Of a stretch of 64,000 bases of DNA, positions 1-14,900 are shown piece after piece (position 1 is the first letter of the stretch; the number at the start of each line of letters is the position of its first letter). The position numbers were made by a program, and so were the translations under genes. The notes beneath the pieces are model-generated. The model was not told the DNA's origin and searched no databases. It saw nothing but the letters and a program-made list of their open reading frames with translations. The DNA lies in assembly GCA_034687125.1 (NCBI GenBank), contig JAQGBZ010000091.1, positions 1 through 64,000 of the forward strand. The letters run 5' to 3'. The stretch is from Neelides folsomi (lineage: Eukaryota > Arthropoda > Collembola > Neelipleona > Neelidae).

Positions 1-3000
1 TATAAGACTATATGTCGCTATTGCTATCTTTCTAATGTTCCCTATGAAAGCGTAACACTTGGGTCTCTCTGTATATAATATGTTGCTGATACATATAATT
101 TGAAACTGTAAATTTTATTGGGAATGAATAAAGCCTATTAAATAAATACAATCATACGTTTAATTCTTTGAATAATTTTGTACTCATCGCATTGAGAAGG
201 TTAATTTAGAGGTAATCACTATTTTAGTTGTCTCATCGGGTTGTCTTATTGTGAGTAAGGCCAGTCATTAGTCTTTAAAATAAAAAAGACATTTGTATTT
301 GACAGTTGCGTATGTATTTATTGATCTTTAAGATATTATATTATTACAATGAAAGTGTGTAGGAGATATAAAAAGTAATACATTCCATTCAGATGAGAGA
401 ACAAGAAAGGACACAATAACAATTTGGCGTGTTTGAAAGGATCAAAATGTTAATTATGCTATGATATAATACGATCCCTTTTATTGCTCACAGTGCATTT
501 AGACGATCACTTTCGATTGATCAAAGTGAAGTTCTCGGAAAGGGGTATTGATTCCGCGAATGGTTACATCACACAAGCTTTAATACTTTTAATCATCTTA
601 TAATCATGAATAAACTTTATGCATCGGCTCCTTGCTTATTACCTTTAGTTGTTCTTGAAATACATACACAGATAAAATGTAATGACGCACTTGAATGTGT
701 GTACTTTCTTTTGATAAAGCAAATTATTAGATAGCTAAACTCACTGTCATCATTACCAATTGCAACCCTTAAAACTTTTCGACTTTTCTTCAATCATGCT
801 TGTGCAAGTGTGGACATGCAAGCACTTTCAGGCCTTAGATAGATAAACAAGTTCATGTACCTAGTTATATTATTATACCCATTCTCATAAATAAATACTT
901 AATACTTTAGCCATTTATATGTGAAGTTTAATAAAAGATAACTACCTTGATGAAAGTTGAGTATTAAATCGACCTTGCATTATCTATTATTTTATTGATC
1001 GAAACCAATAATAAACCCACTTATAATTCCCATTAGGTATATCGCATTAAATGCCTTTCTTTGCAACCATAGAATGCTCATCATTATCATGCAATAGAAT
1101 CAATAGTTTTGAAAATAAAATAAAATCATATATCATGTAGGCGTGATCAAGAGAGGATTTCATTGTTAATGCAACACTTGGATAGAATAAAAATCCCTAT
1201 TATTAAATAATATGATCATTAAAAGCAATAAAAAATTTAATTTAATTTGAATTCTAGGTACTAGTGAAAAATGATCCTACACTGCTATCATAAATTATAT
1301 TTATACAAACGCATCTTATGAGAGTAACTGCAGGAAAAATGAATAAAGATGTCTTTTTGTGGGTTTGAAATTGAAATGAATTCATTTTGACATCTTTGTA
1401 GATCTCTCACTTTTGCCAAGCTTGAGATCTCAAGATAATGGACTAATGGATGAATAAATATGGCAAGTAATGAAATAAAAATTTTTGGCCACGCAATCAA
1501 ATTATATAACCATCTAAGGTCTCTTGTCAAACCCACAATTTCACATCATCTTCCAATAATCATCCACATCCATATCATATTCACCCAAGACTCGAACTTT
1601 TAAGAATTGATCGCGTAAGCTACGTGGAAAAGAGTATTATGATTGTGTAAAATGAAAAAAAGGGCTGGAGCGTCGGTCGCCAATTGTGGGTAACGCTCCT
1701 GGGCTCTTCTAAATTCACCACCAACAATAGCTAGTAATGAAAAAGAGGTTCCTCAACAATGGGGAATGGCGAAAGAAAGGGAAACCTTGAAAACCGCGAT
1801 GGCAGGTTTACGAAAAAGAGAAAAAAAGAAGCGATGATGATGAGACACTTGGAAGATTCCTTTAACTTCTTCTTTAAACACCATATAAATGCTCACATGC
1901 TACTGCGTAAATACCTCTTTTCATTATTGCATCTTCAATTCTTGTTGGCGTCGTCGTGAATTTTTTTTCGACTTTAACTCCAAAATGGCCTGAGAAAGGA
2001 GGAAGCGGCTTTGGCTTGTAGGTAAAATGAGTGCGGAGTAGGAACGGAGATCTCTTACGATCTTTTTAAAGAGGGAAAATGAAAAAGAGGCTCTTGAGGT
2101 TCTTAAACATTTTTCCTTATCTGGAACGTTCTTACATTTGGATCTTTGGAAGCCGTTGAGGGTGTCTGTGCTAGGAAATGATGGTCCTGTCTCTCCCGGA
2201 CTCCTAATCGCCTCCCAACCTCCGCTATTAACCATTCGGATATGAGGGAGAAGTGAATTTAAGAACCGTGTCTCTAAATGTGAACTTATGAGTTTGCGAA
2301 GGGAAGACCTTTGGGGAAGAATCGTTTGAACCTATCCTGTTTAAATTGAGTTTGAAAGATGAGCTAGGGAGATGTAAGTGAGTTTACAGCCACTTGGCTC
2401 TTCCACTTTTCCCTCGTAAACTTCAAAGTGAAGAATGATTGCAAATATTTTTCACTTCAATGACTACTTTCATGTTTGAACAAAACGAACACCTTCTGAT
2501 TTTCCAATCTTTCCATTTTACACTATAGCCAAAATGCCAAATGGCTCTGTTAATAATCTATACGAAAATGCAAAAGTTTCACGATAAAAAACCTAACACG
2601 GGAACGAATAATGAATTTTCGGACTGGGTGGTTCATAAAATTTGGAATGAATATGCAAACAAATACGCAATTAAATTTTTATATCTTTTACAAGTAAATT
2701 GACTCTCTGCTCACAAGTGCTCTCACAATCAGTCGGTTGAAATTACGACTATGTTTTTTTAAAAATTCTATACAATTGAATCTCGTTAAGATCCTTGATT
2801 GAATGAAAAATATTATAAAATTAGGAATCAAGTTCATTAAGGAGTTTTGAAGCTGGCATTTACGAACTAAAATAATATTACATGGCAAATTAATTGCTCA
2901 TAAAAGAGATCATAAACTTCTCCTAAAATCAATTCCTTACTTATTTAGTGTATGTTCGAATTTCAAATTAAGAAGTTAGAAAATTAAGTAATTTAATTAT

Positions 3001-6000
3001 GATAATAAAGATAAAGAGTAATAATAAAGAATAATAAAGAGCAAAATTTTAAATTTAAATCGGATTAACATAAAAGCATCAGTAATATGAATACTTTACA
3101 AAGATAATTGAAGGGTAAAAAGTAATTGTGTGAGAATCATCCTTACTAATTATAATATCTGTACTTTTAAACGAAAAATAATTAAATGACCTTATTACAA
3201 TATTTAATAGTCTGTATAGGGTAATTAATATTCCATTATATTCCCTCTGACTTTTTTTAGTCAATGTGATGTGTAAACATAATCTATAAAAAAAGTGTTC
3301 AACATTGGGATAAAAAGAGAATTCTAAACTATCAACTATTTTTTATCAAATTCACCTAACTGATAAAGTTTTTTAAAAAGAATTTCCTTCATTTTGTACA
3401 CAATGCGCCTGTGGAGTGAGTTAGTGAGTTCTCCACATACACGGTCCAATTCTTCCTCAAGAGAACTGAAGAGGAAAACGAGGTTCAGCACATTATACAT
3501 ACCAAAAAGCATTCTATCTAATACTAAAAAGCATCCTTGTCCTTTGTCTACTCTATTTTGCACTTCTAAACTATGCAATCTCATCTTGCCATCCAACCCT
3601 CTTTGACTCCGATTCGTCTCTACATTCCTCGTCTCGAATTTTCATGGGTGGAGGACGTTGGATCAGTTGGATGAGAGACGAAAGAGAGAAAGGAGACAAA
3701 ATCCCCCAAATCACGTCTCTATCCTACTTTAATTCAATGGAGATGAGGTGAATAAGTTTCATGCTTTCAATTCATTTATCTTCGTTGGTAACGCAAATAC
3801 CAAGAATTTCAAGTTATTAGCATAAAGTGGAAATTCTGAGAATGAGACTATAATAACAAAAGTATATAAAAGCACATTTTTATCAATTTGCAATACGGGA
3901 GAAGAATATTTATATACTATATACCTAATTAAAGTATTTAATTTATGTACTTAGGTATACTTATAGGTGCATAGGTGCATACTTATTGTATCAAATAATA
4001 TAAAGTATTTGTATATATGGCAAGATGATGCTATTAAAAAATCTTAATACATTCATTATAGAAATAATTTTTTATAGTTTATGGCATCTTCTTTTAGTTA
4101 TAAAATGCAATTAAGAAAAAGTAACTAAAAGCGTCGGCCATACATTTTTCTTGAAGGTATTTGTACATTGGAATATGGATATAAAATATTTATTATATTT
4201 AATAACGCCCAGTCTTATCTTGTATCCCGTGACCATTATCATTCTCGTCCTCATGTGTAACAAGATGGGGAAGATAGAAAAGAAACCCATTGCTTGTTTG
4301 CAACTTCATTATATTAACGGAAAGATGAATCGAGAACGTCATTAGAAATAATAAGGATTTTATTTGACAAGACATAATGTTCTTAATTCTGTGTTATTAT
4401 TCCACTTGTAGGGGTTTTGTTGAAGTAATATTTCCGCATTGAACAAATACCTTCGCACTCCGCCTGGATGCCGGAAATGTAAAGATCGAATTTCAAACTC
4501 TCGATTAAGGCCGACAAAGCATTGAAACTGAAGATGAGTTCTTATTATTTTTATAATGGTTCTGCTAATAGGAAAACGCGTTTCTTTTTCTTCCTCTCTT
4601 TCCCATTTACAAGGATCGAATATAATGAGTTATATTTGTAATTAGAATTGAAAGGTAAATTGAAAAACTTTTAATTCCCTTTCATATCACTCATCTCTTA
4701 ATTTCCTTTCCATTTTTCTTTTTATAACATTTTCTCTCTCGTAATCTCTCTGCTACTACAAAACTTTTCTTATGATTGTTTTTCCATTGGTGTGTCTACT
4801 TTTATATTGCATACTTACACTTAAGGGAATCTCATTGCCAAATGTTTTTTACATTGATTCGTGCTCAAACATTATTATGAGAACATGGAAATGTTGCGGA
4901 AAAGTCAAATCCGTTTCGTTAAGTGCATTTATTCCTCCAATCTGTGGAGGAATCTCTCTGCTCGAAGGATATAGAAGTTCGATAAATTCAGAAAGGCGGT
5001 TTTCTCTCTAATTTCTAATCAGATGGCTGTTAAAGTTACCTGATTTGGCCCTTGGCCCTCAACTTGTTTAAAAGGTTGAAATCCGCCATTCGTTTCTTCT
5101 CACTTCAATTATTGGCAACGTGCTGGTGGTTTACCTGTGCCGTCAAGGGAGAATCCCCATACAAAAATCCACATGAAGAAGTTTCTCATTAAAAGTGGAA
5201 TGGAAAGGAAATAAAGGGGAAATCTCATTCGTTTTTTAAAATTTCCTCAAGACAAGCATCAATCGTACTACCTGCACTTGCAAACTGCTTTTATGGCTCG
5301 GAAGGAATGGTGTGCTTAAACGTAACTATTTAGGAATACGATGCATTGTTGTTTTTAAGAGCAGTTTGAGGCTTTCATACACCTGCATGGCTGTCATGCC
5401 ATGTCTCAAATGATGGCTACCAGTCATGCATCATTTAATGCGATAAAATGGTTCAAGCTTTTTGGGTAATTGCGCAAAAGTGAGCTTTAACTTTGAAAAT
5501 TATTTTCTTAAGGTCAGGGTCACCTTTTTCAACCAATTTCAATTGTTTATTTGTCTTGAAGCTGAAGCTTAAAAGATCTCATAAATACCCTTCTATAGAT
5601 ATATTATTTGTATATAGCAAACTGGCTCAACTGGCTCAAGAGTCAGGACTCAAATCACAAAACTCAAGGGTCAGAGAGTCAGAGTCATGATGCACAAATA
5701 GTTACATATGGTATACTATTGGAATAGGATATAAAACATATTTGTGCTTTTATGTAGTGAAAGTTTATAAACATCATCTGGGTTTTGAAGATTTGAGAAA
5801 ATTGACCCGAGTGTCCATGTGAAGATAAAAGACATAAAAATATAATATTAAAGGTATAGCCAATTTGTTATTGACCTTCCTCTCCTACTTGATCCTTTCC
5901 AGGTAAAATAAGGACAAAAGACCCTTCCTCTCCCTCCCTTCCATTTCCTCTCACTTGGAAATAGTCCCTGGAGGCGAATACCCAAACTCCTTCAATTCTG

Positions 6001-8400
6001 ATCATCAGAGATAGGGAGAGTGAAGGAAAATCTTCAACGTCATGCCATCCATTCTCAAATGATCACCGGGGTAGTGTATATAAATATACACCTTTGCAAC
6101 TCGCCTCCGTCGAAGACTCTGTTGAAGGGCTATAAAGATAAACTTATGTTAAAAGACGAAGGGGAAGGAAGACGAACCTTTCCTATAGTATAACTATTTT
6201 CAATCCAAGCCTTATCTTCAGGTAGTTTTACTTCAACCATAACCTTACTCAACTTCATCTCTCCAACCTCTTATGTCGTCAAGTTCTAAAAGTCATAATC
6301 TAACCTAATCTTACAAAGCTCAAACCATAAAAAATGTCAAGATATTACCTTCATACATGATCCACCACTTATCAATTCCCATGTAGAGAATTCTGGGAAA
6401 TATTTTGAGAGAAATTCCCTGACTCATTTTTACAGACACTTTGATGCCAGACACTCAAGAGGAATGAGAATGAAAGTAAGTTGGGAATTCCTCATTGAAT
6501 GTGATAAATTATTGCATCATTTCATTTTAATATCTTCTCGAATCAATTTGCTTAAACAATGAAAATCTCCATTATAAATTTTTTCTCGTGGGTCTGATTA
6601 TAAATATCCTGTCGTCTTCAAAACAATCATCCATAGGACGCGTTTCAAATTGAATTCCAGATTGTATTGGATAAGAAATTGTATATTTACAAACCGCTGG
6701 GTAGATTCTTATTCTTCGTCGCTCTGCATGTTTTCAAATTCAGTCCTTCTATTTATCAATAAGTCATTTGAGTTTCTTGGAATCAAATGGCGATGAAGGA
6801 GATGTAAGTAGTTCATTTAAGGTCAAGAGGAGAGACACACATCAATGAGTTAAATCAATTTGCATTCCAATCAGTTATTCTGCCTCAAGACTTTCGCGGA
6901 GGAAATTCCTTTTATTTTCCTTCCCTTCGCCAACCAATTGGCCCCAGATGCAATAATATGATTTTTATTTATTAACCCCCTTGTCCTTTCTATTTAAGGA
7001 CAAACGAAGTGTAACTCAAGATTTCAGCTGATCGTTATTGCACCTTCCTTCATATTTACGTAAAGTTATGTGCATTTGGATTGAGCACATTTAAGTGAGT
7101 GCATACGAGCTACTTTACAATTTTATAAGTTGTTTAAAAGGACTTGAGCTTTGTGTGCCCAAGTACCTCTATTTTTACTGCAAACTAAATGGTTTCGAAA
7201 AAATTTTACTTCGTACTTGGCGATGTGGTTTATAGGGTTAGGTATATTAACAAATGAACAAATTGGGACTTATTATAACATACTACCATATACGAGGGAT
7301 AGATACAGAGACCTTCATGCAAAACAGAAAAACATTTACATTTAATAACAAATACAATGTTGGTTTCAATCCTGAACATTCAAGAACTATTGACGCTTAA
7401 CGGTGAAGCAAAAAAAGAATGGAACGAATTTTTACTATTGCGGTTTCCGTTTCCCCTTTAATTTATTATTAATTAATATCGCATTAATTATTTTTGTGAG
7501 GGATTTAAGAGCTGAAGAATTTCTTGTTGTTGAATCTGGTTCCTTGTGAGGAATTTTTTCCGTGTTTGACTAACTAATTTTCTGGTAAACTTGTGGAGAG
7601 ACGGAACAACGTGGGTTGTTTCTACTTGAGCGTGTTTCTCCTAACCTCTTCTCCAGATCCACTACCTTGACCAGAGCATTAAATGATCCACGGTGCATAT
7701 ACTCCACAAAACGCACCTCTTCCCATCATCATCGGCCTGTTTATGATTCATGGTTCGGAGAACAACGCTGGTAACTACTTATTTCTTCAATGTACGACTA
7801 CTGTGCTAATTTCCACATATTCTGCACATTCTGCACCTGAAAACTCACTTATGAAAATCTCTCATCAAACCCGCTGCTGCCTTGAGACAACCTTAAGGAA
7901 ATTATGCATTCAAATAATGTTCTCGTCGTCTCCTCCTCTCACGTATACAATATTGTGCTTCAAGATCCTCCTCTTATTCTCCACTACTCATTATACAATT
8001 ACTGAACATTGAAAAACACAAAAGACATTTCCAAAGACAAATCACACAGCGTAAGCTGAGAACACGAAAACTTTACCTCAAGAATGTCATTGTCTTCTTT
8101 CTCGCGAATATTATCTATACATACAATAAATTAGGCAAACCTAAGGTTGATGTTGCATTATAATTTTTCGCTCCTTTTGATTTAATGAAATTCAGTGATT
8201 CATAAAAATAGACAGAAGATTATTAATATGGAGTTTGATAATTATTAAAGTTATTTAGGTAGGCAAGTCAGAAAGATATAAAAACAATTTTGTTACACCA
8301 GGAGAGGAATAAAAATTGTTTTCGTGACCTGGGATGAGAATCATGTTCATTACATTAATCCAACAAGGGTCAATTCTGCCAGATGGGTTTGATGTAAAAT
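1..8400. other. Intergenic or intronic AT-rich stretch, no gene recognised
   Basis: I see no exon chain, RNA gene or mobile element that I can support here. Open frames are short (at most about 110 codons), are matched by equal or longer frames on the opposite strand, and carry no recognisable domain. Slightly G+C-richer islands, for example around 2040-2240 and 7600-8000, look no more coding than their surroundings. Local short direct repeats of 'ggctcaa' and 'agtcag' type occur at 5625-5685. Long-range regulatory DNA or the intron of a gene outside the window cannot be excluded. Confidence 0.5.
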
Positions 8401-8982
8401 TTGTATGATCCAAGCATCATCGTCACCGTGAGGAGCAACTCAAATATCCCTTTACCTTCCAACCTTCCTCTCGACCTGGTTGTCACTCGAATAATTATTG
8501 AATTGACAGTGTCGAGAGAATCCAATTTGGTCGAAGAATATCTCATCATGTGGTCGGAAAAGGCGTACCAGTATTACATGTGTGATGTAAAAGTGAGTGT
8601 ATGGCCAATAAACATCGAGGTGGCAACGGTGGACCAAAAGGGCATCAGCATCACACACCGCACGGGGAAGAGAAAAAATGGTCATTTTTTTCAAACGGAG
8701 GAAGAGCAGCCACACTGCTGTGAATGGCAATGTGAACCTGTTTGGAATGTGTGTTCTCCTCCGTCCACCACCACCACCCTTCTCCATCATCCTCAGCTCA
8801 GACTCATTAAGACGATCTCCACCTTCGTCCAAACAAATGATACAAGGGATGGATACACTTTGCATCAACAAGCCTCACTGTGGATGGAGATGTGGAGCCT
8901 AGCCAAGAACTCGACCGCTTCTCGTAAGACCAGCTCATTCGCATCCTTGTTGAGTCTCCTCGACTCTCATCCGACAATTTGA
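8401..8982 (+). other. Unexplained 193-codon open frame, doubtful gene
   Basis: This frame is open for 193 codons, which is the longest in the window outside the FHA gene. The stretch is locally richer in G+C, which by itself lengthens chance open frames, and the opposite strand is also open for 139 codons over 8452-8871. The predicted product has a hydrophobic first third, then a Cys/Trp-rich segment and a Thr/His-rich segment, with no family I recognise. No convincing polypyrimidine tract, intron borders or poly(A) context was found. It may be noncoding. I list it because its length is unusual for sequence this AT-rich. Confidence 0.12.
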
Positions 8983-8998
8983 TTTGAAGGAAATGCAC

Positions 8999-11900
8999 TC
9001 ACTTTATAAGTACATATAGCGGATCTGAAGGCGATCAAAAGCTCTTAATGCATAATGGGCCCTTTTTATGAGAAAATTGCATTGTGGAGAAAAAAGTGTA
9101 GCAGAAAGGATTATAAATGCATATTTAGGCATCGTTCTAGGAAATTCATCGTTGTCTCTTCGCACAGGTTCAGTGGATTGGTGAGAGGAGAATAAGTCTC
9201 GTAAGTATTACTATGAAAAGTGAAGTCATTCATCGCATCCGCATTCAAAAATTCCCCATGATCATGAAATGAACTAAGGACTATGCCAGGCCGTATATGT
9301 CCATATTTACATGTAACTAGAGGTATTTCATATTTAAGAACTTTTACATATGGGAGCATATCTCTCTCATCGGTATTAAAATCCCTTTAAAGGTTGGTTG
9401 TGAGCTTAAAAGAGATTTGCATTTAATGCTCCGTAATTCAATTTGAATTTTTCATTCACAGAAGGTGAATTTTGAAAAAGAATATTAATCCATTCGTAAG
9501 AGATGTCATTTAGCAAGGGATTTTTCCGTATCCAATCTTCTTTTTAACTCACAAAGTTAGATGGTCGTTGAGTCAACGGGAGTCAAAAGGCAGGTTTGCC
9601 GTTCTTTTAAATCATTCCTCCTTCCCTCGACTTGCTCTCCCTCCTGGTAAATTGATGGATATGTAAATTGGGTAGCCGTCGTAGCATATATTCAAAGGAG
9701 AAGGGCAAACGGTGCCTCAATCACTCACGAAGGTGAGAATTTTATGGGAAAGAGACGTAGAAGGCAGTGAAGAGATATTTGACTTTTCGCTCCACGATCT
9801 CATTCCGTGTCGATAATAAGCCAGGTTCAAATGCTCAAATGAAAAACCCTCACAAACTCACTTCATTTTATAGTACGTACATATGGAAGAAATCTAATAT
9901 CTAAATTTTCATATATTACTGACGTATAATCCTTGTAAAAAACCATAATAAATAATATATCTGTAATGAATCTCACAGTGTATTGTGTATCCTTTTCATG
10001 TGTTTGTGTGAGTGTGAATCTGTTTGAAAATGAGCCTTTGGTTCTGGTGTACAAGCGCATTGTGTGTAGTCCTTTGACCAGATGTATACATTTGTGAGAC
10101 AGAGCAGAAAGCGAGGGTCACGAAGACAGCAGAATTTTTTTCTAATTGAAGAACCTTGAGGGCTAAAGCACAGTGGAATCCTCATAGCTCATCTTTACCT
10201 TTATGTGCCGTTGAGGGAGTTTAACATCATTCAACTACTCATTGCTCCGAGCAAAGTCAAGTTTACTATACGGAGAACATCTGATACTAAAAAATATATG
10301 TATGCATTTATGAGCAAAATTATACCGAGTGACCAAATGCCGGTCCGAGAAGCCGTTACTACTCGCTCTTCCCTTATGTAAATTAATAACCAGATCAAAT
10401 GCCCTCATGAAGTGAGCAAACAAGGCTTACATTTTTCATTAATGGGACTTTCTTCATTCCCATTCAACTTTTTTCGGATGTGAAGAGTGTACCAAAAATA
10501 TATATTTATGATCTTGTGTATCTTGTTTGCTTAAAATTCTTAAACTGATTTATTCCTCTCTCAATATCACAACAAGTAAGGAATTATCTAGTAGAAAGTG
10601 TTCTCGTTACTCATCATCTACATATAATGTATTTTATACTACTCGAATTAGCTTTCCTTGTTCTCTATTTACATACGACGTCCACTCTCTCACGTCGATG
10701 CTCCAAATTCGAATATTTATATCTTTAGAATAGAAATTGAAATGTTTATAATGATTTAATTTCCAAATTAAATTATGAGCCTTGTTTGCCTTTTGGAGTG
10801 AGGTTATAAGAAAATATATTAAGAATCGTGTCACAGCGTGGAGGTTTAATAAACTGTGAGAATTTAAGGCAAATAATTAAAATACACACACGCATTTACG
10901 TAAAGTCGCGAGAAAGTCACATGGTCACGTGTAAAATAATTCCATATTTATTTGTTGTAGATATACAATCAGTTTAAATACCGAAAGGTGTCAATGAAAA
11001 ATGCATTTAAAATTTCTCAAGTGCACTTTATACCACTTGCTTAAATATTGCGTAAAAGTAAGATAGAAGTCCATGGGAGTAAATCACTTCACTTATTGTT
11101 TGCATTTATGAAAACAAACTCAAACTTTAGTAATTGCTCAAGAATGAGAGTGAGAATTTCATACTATTCTTCTTTGCAAATAATATTATATCTTAAGGAA
11201 AGTTGTAATTTTATTCATTAAATAATTGATTTTGGCTTATATTGGTCAGACATGAAAGATTGATTTTTAAATTGTTAGCTAAATTAAAACTCAGCTGGCA
11301 TTCATACGATTTGATTATAATAAATTATAAAGATGCATAATATTTCAACAAGTAAAAGTCATATGGAAAAAGTCCATAATTCATCTATGAACTTTCAATT
11401 GATGATAAACGAGACGGATCTTAATTGGTAAATTGCACTGCGTTTTAATAAATATATAGAGCAAAATAGGATTTGATGGGTCATGCAGTGTGTTATTATC
11501 AAGAGCACTGAATTGCTCTGAGGTCTGTGGGTGTTGTATTGGGTTCTCTATTGAACTCTCGATTGTTCACTCTCATTTTTTCATTTGCTCGAGTTGTTCT
11601 TTCTCAAGTTCTCTCTTTGATATTGCGACTTTTTAATTCATAGCGACTTGTGTTGGGACTACAGAAGAAGGGGAAGATTTATACCCACACAGATGATGCA
11701 AATCAAAGTAAAGTAACGACCCACTTTACCACGAGTATTTGCTTTCAATAGTTAACTTACACACCTACCTAGTATTTAACTATTTATTAAGAGCGCCCTT
11801 TTTTTCATCTAACTGTAAGAAGCTTCAAGAGTGAAATCGCCACCGAACGAGTATCAACTTTAATCTTCAAATGAGCATTTGAAGAAATTATGAATAAGTA

Positions 11901-14900
11901 TTTATGGAAGAAGATCGGAATGAGGTCTTGGTTGCAAATGGAAAAGTTTTCTTCCCTTAAACATTCGTGCTTTGTGTTAAAGGGTATGGGAGTGCACGGG
12001 ACCTTCTGTCGAGATCCGCCGACTAAATCTTTTCTTCGAGACTTGAATTCTTCTTATTCCAATTCTCCTAATGTCTAATGCCTCAACCACGCTTTCCTAA
12101 TGTTCCAATAAAACTTTTTTGGGGAGAAAAGTGTTGTTGGTGGGGCTCGGTGTAGGAATTACCTAACTTTGGACTCCATCCGTTCTTCGAATTACGGAAA
12201 GCCAAGCAATTGCACTCAACTTTTTGACTACACCACTCTTCTACACTTCTGCTTAATACCTATAATGGATACACAAACTAGGAGGACTCTTATGAGTAAG
12301 TAGTGTAAGTGATAGTAGTGATGTTTTTATCAAATATATGTGGCTTATAGTTAATTACAAGAATGAATCTCCGTGTCGCGAGATTCGACATGTACGTCCC
12401 CATCTTTGCTAAAAACAGATGGCTATTAAATGTGTAATGTCCTCGTCCGTTTCATTCAGCCCAAAATGAATTGTGAGATTCTACATGCTCTCTAAACTAC
12501 TTACTACATGAATGATACACTTTTACGTCTGTGTCAAACTTATCCTCTCACAGAGTTTTCATAATTTAAGCTACAAACAATAACCCAAAAGTTTTATCCT
12601 TATACACAAACAGCCAAATACACAAACTTGTATTTGCTGAATTGGACACGTATCACATAAAAGTGGAAATGATACACAAGGATGACTCCACGTCTCAACG
12701 CAAACAGAATATCAAACATCATATTTTATCGAGTTCATAAATGCGAAATTCATAACAATATTACTTTCACTCTGAATTTCATAATACATGAAATACGCAA
12801 TGAATTTTAAGCGGTTTTCACTGAATGAATTTGATAAAGTTTTTTACTTCATTTAGCAATAAGGACAAAGATCATTTGTATTATACATTGAATTTACAAT
12901 TTAAAAGCATTTATAAGCAACGCTTAATGATTCTTTATAAGAAACTGACATTTAATTATGGTTATTGATTCCTATTAAAAATCTCTTAAGAAATTGAGCT
13001 TCAATTTTCGATCTTTTAAATCTCACATTAAGGATTATAGTAATTGAAAGTGCTATAGCTTAAAGTGCAAAAATAACAATTGGCGGCCAACAAATTCCAA
13101 ATCCATTCAAATGTGAAGAATAAAAATAAAGTAAAAGCGTTGGTAAATTAATATTGTTATGATGTTCACGTATTGAATAGTGTGGCATCTTTAATATTTT
13201 GAATCTGGCTTGAGGTGTTTAAAGCTATAAGCTTTAATGGTCAACAACTTTCAATGAATATATTCATGATCCGCTCCATTATTTCTAGTACAAATAAATA
13301 TAATTTCAACACTATCTTTAAAATAAGCTTAGTTTTCAAAGAGCTTACAAAGTTCAATTTAGTTGGAATTAAAGTAATACCTTACGCTAACAGTCTTTGT
13401 TGATAGGAACACTTAAACCAACGCCTCTTTTCCCCTATTGATTTCATAAATATTAAATTACCATCTGGCTTTTTCTACATGCCAATTCTTCTCATACTGC
13501 AAGTAATGAGAAATCTTTAAATGTAAAAAAAGTGAAATCAAATGACCAACAACAACGACTCATATCCTCCTGAATGGGACGAGATGAGAGATCCATTAAG
13601 AACTATTTCGTATCTCCAAGTACTCATCGTTTATTACCCATTATTACTTCTACTAGCCATCATGTCCATTTAGACTCTTACCATTAAAATTGAAAGTAAA
13701 TTGAATCTCATTTGCACCTCTGAAGTCTGAACGTTTAATTGCCAACGCACAAATGTAGATATAATATGCTCGGAATCTAACTCTCACATTTTAATTTAAA
13801 TACATCATGGGTTTATTCCGGGTAAATTGGTATGAGAATTTTCAACATAACTTTAATTATTAACACACTACACTTATTTAATCTCCTTCCTTCGCGTGTG
13901 TAAAAATACGTAGAAAACATTAAAATATAAAAAATAAAGAATTCACTACATGATGAAAAGGTGAAACTAGGTGAATATTTTTTAGTCATAAAAGCTGTCA
14001 GATTAATTAAAGAGTTGAAGGCTCATAAAGGTAAATTTAAAACCAGCTTAGCTTTTCTTATCCATTTCACCAAAAATGAATAAGGATATTTCAGGGCAAG
14101 ATTAAGAAGATGGATGTTGAAAGGCGGATTTAGTTAAAAAAATAATATCAAAAAGATTTGTGGTCTTATTTGGACTTGATATGTAGTAAGGTGAGATATG
14201 GATTTTTCTCCCTGACGCCTCAAGTCTTAACCAGATGAAGGGAAAACAATGATGATTTACTTCGAATGAGACCAGTAATGTGTGTGTATGTTTGGGTGAG
14301 AGTGTGCAAGCCTCAAACGGGTGGAGATGCGAACAAAGAGACGCCAAATTGCGATCAACCATTGTTTAGTATTCGAAAGCGTCGTCTCTCATCCTATTAC
14401 TTTTTTCAATACGAGTTTGCATAGGTATGTTCATTCTTCTTTTTGTCAACATTGAACAAGGAGGAGTAAATGAATGAACGGGATTTAAGAATGTTAATTA
14501 ATATAATAATCCCTCTATATCCTTTTAATAATATATGCACTGTCTCGATTCTCTAGATAAATAAAAAAATTAGAGAATCGCCACCCAGGTACATTAATAC
14601 ATGTATGGTATTGGAGCAAATGTAAATATACATAAATGCAATGGCTTTATAAGTCGATTCCTGAGTGAGCAATTAGATAATAAAAAAATGTACACTGACC
14701 TGCTAAAGAGAATGTGTGGAGTTGTAGAAGTTGCTTTCTTCTCCTTTCTCAAAGGGCAGAGAAGAAACGTTGATGGGGAGGATGGGGGTTAAGAAAAAGT
14801 TCCAAGTTGTTGGGCGAATCTTCAAGAGTTCAACCAAATTCCGGAAAGACGTGAAATGGGAGTGTGTGGTGTATTAGCAAGGGTAGTCTCTCTCACTTTT

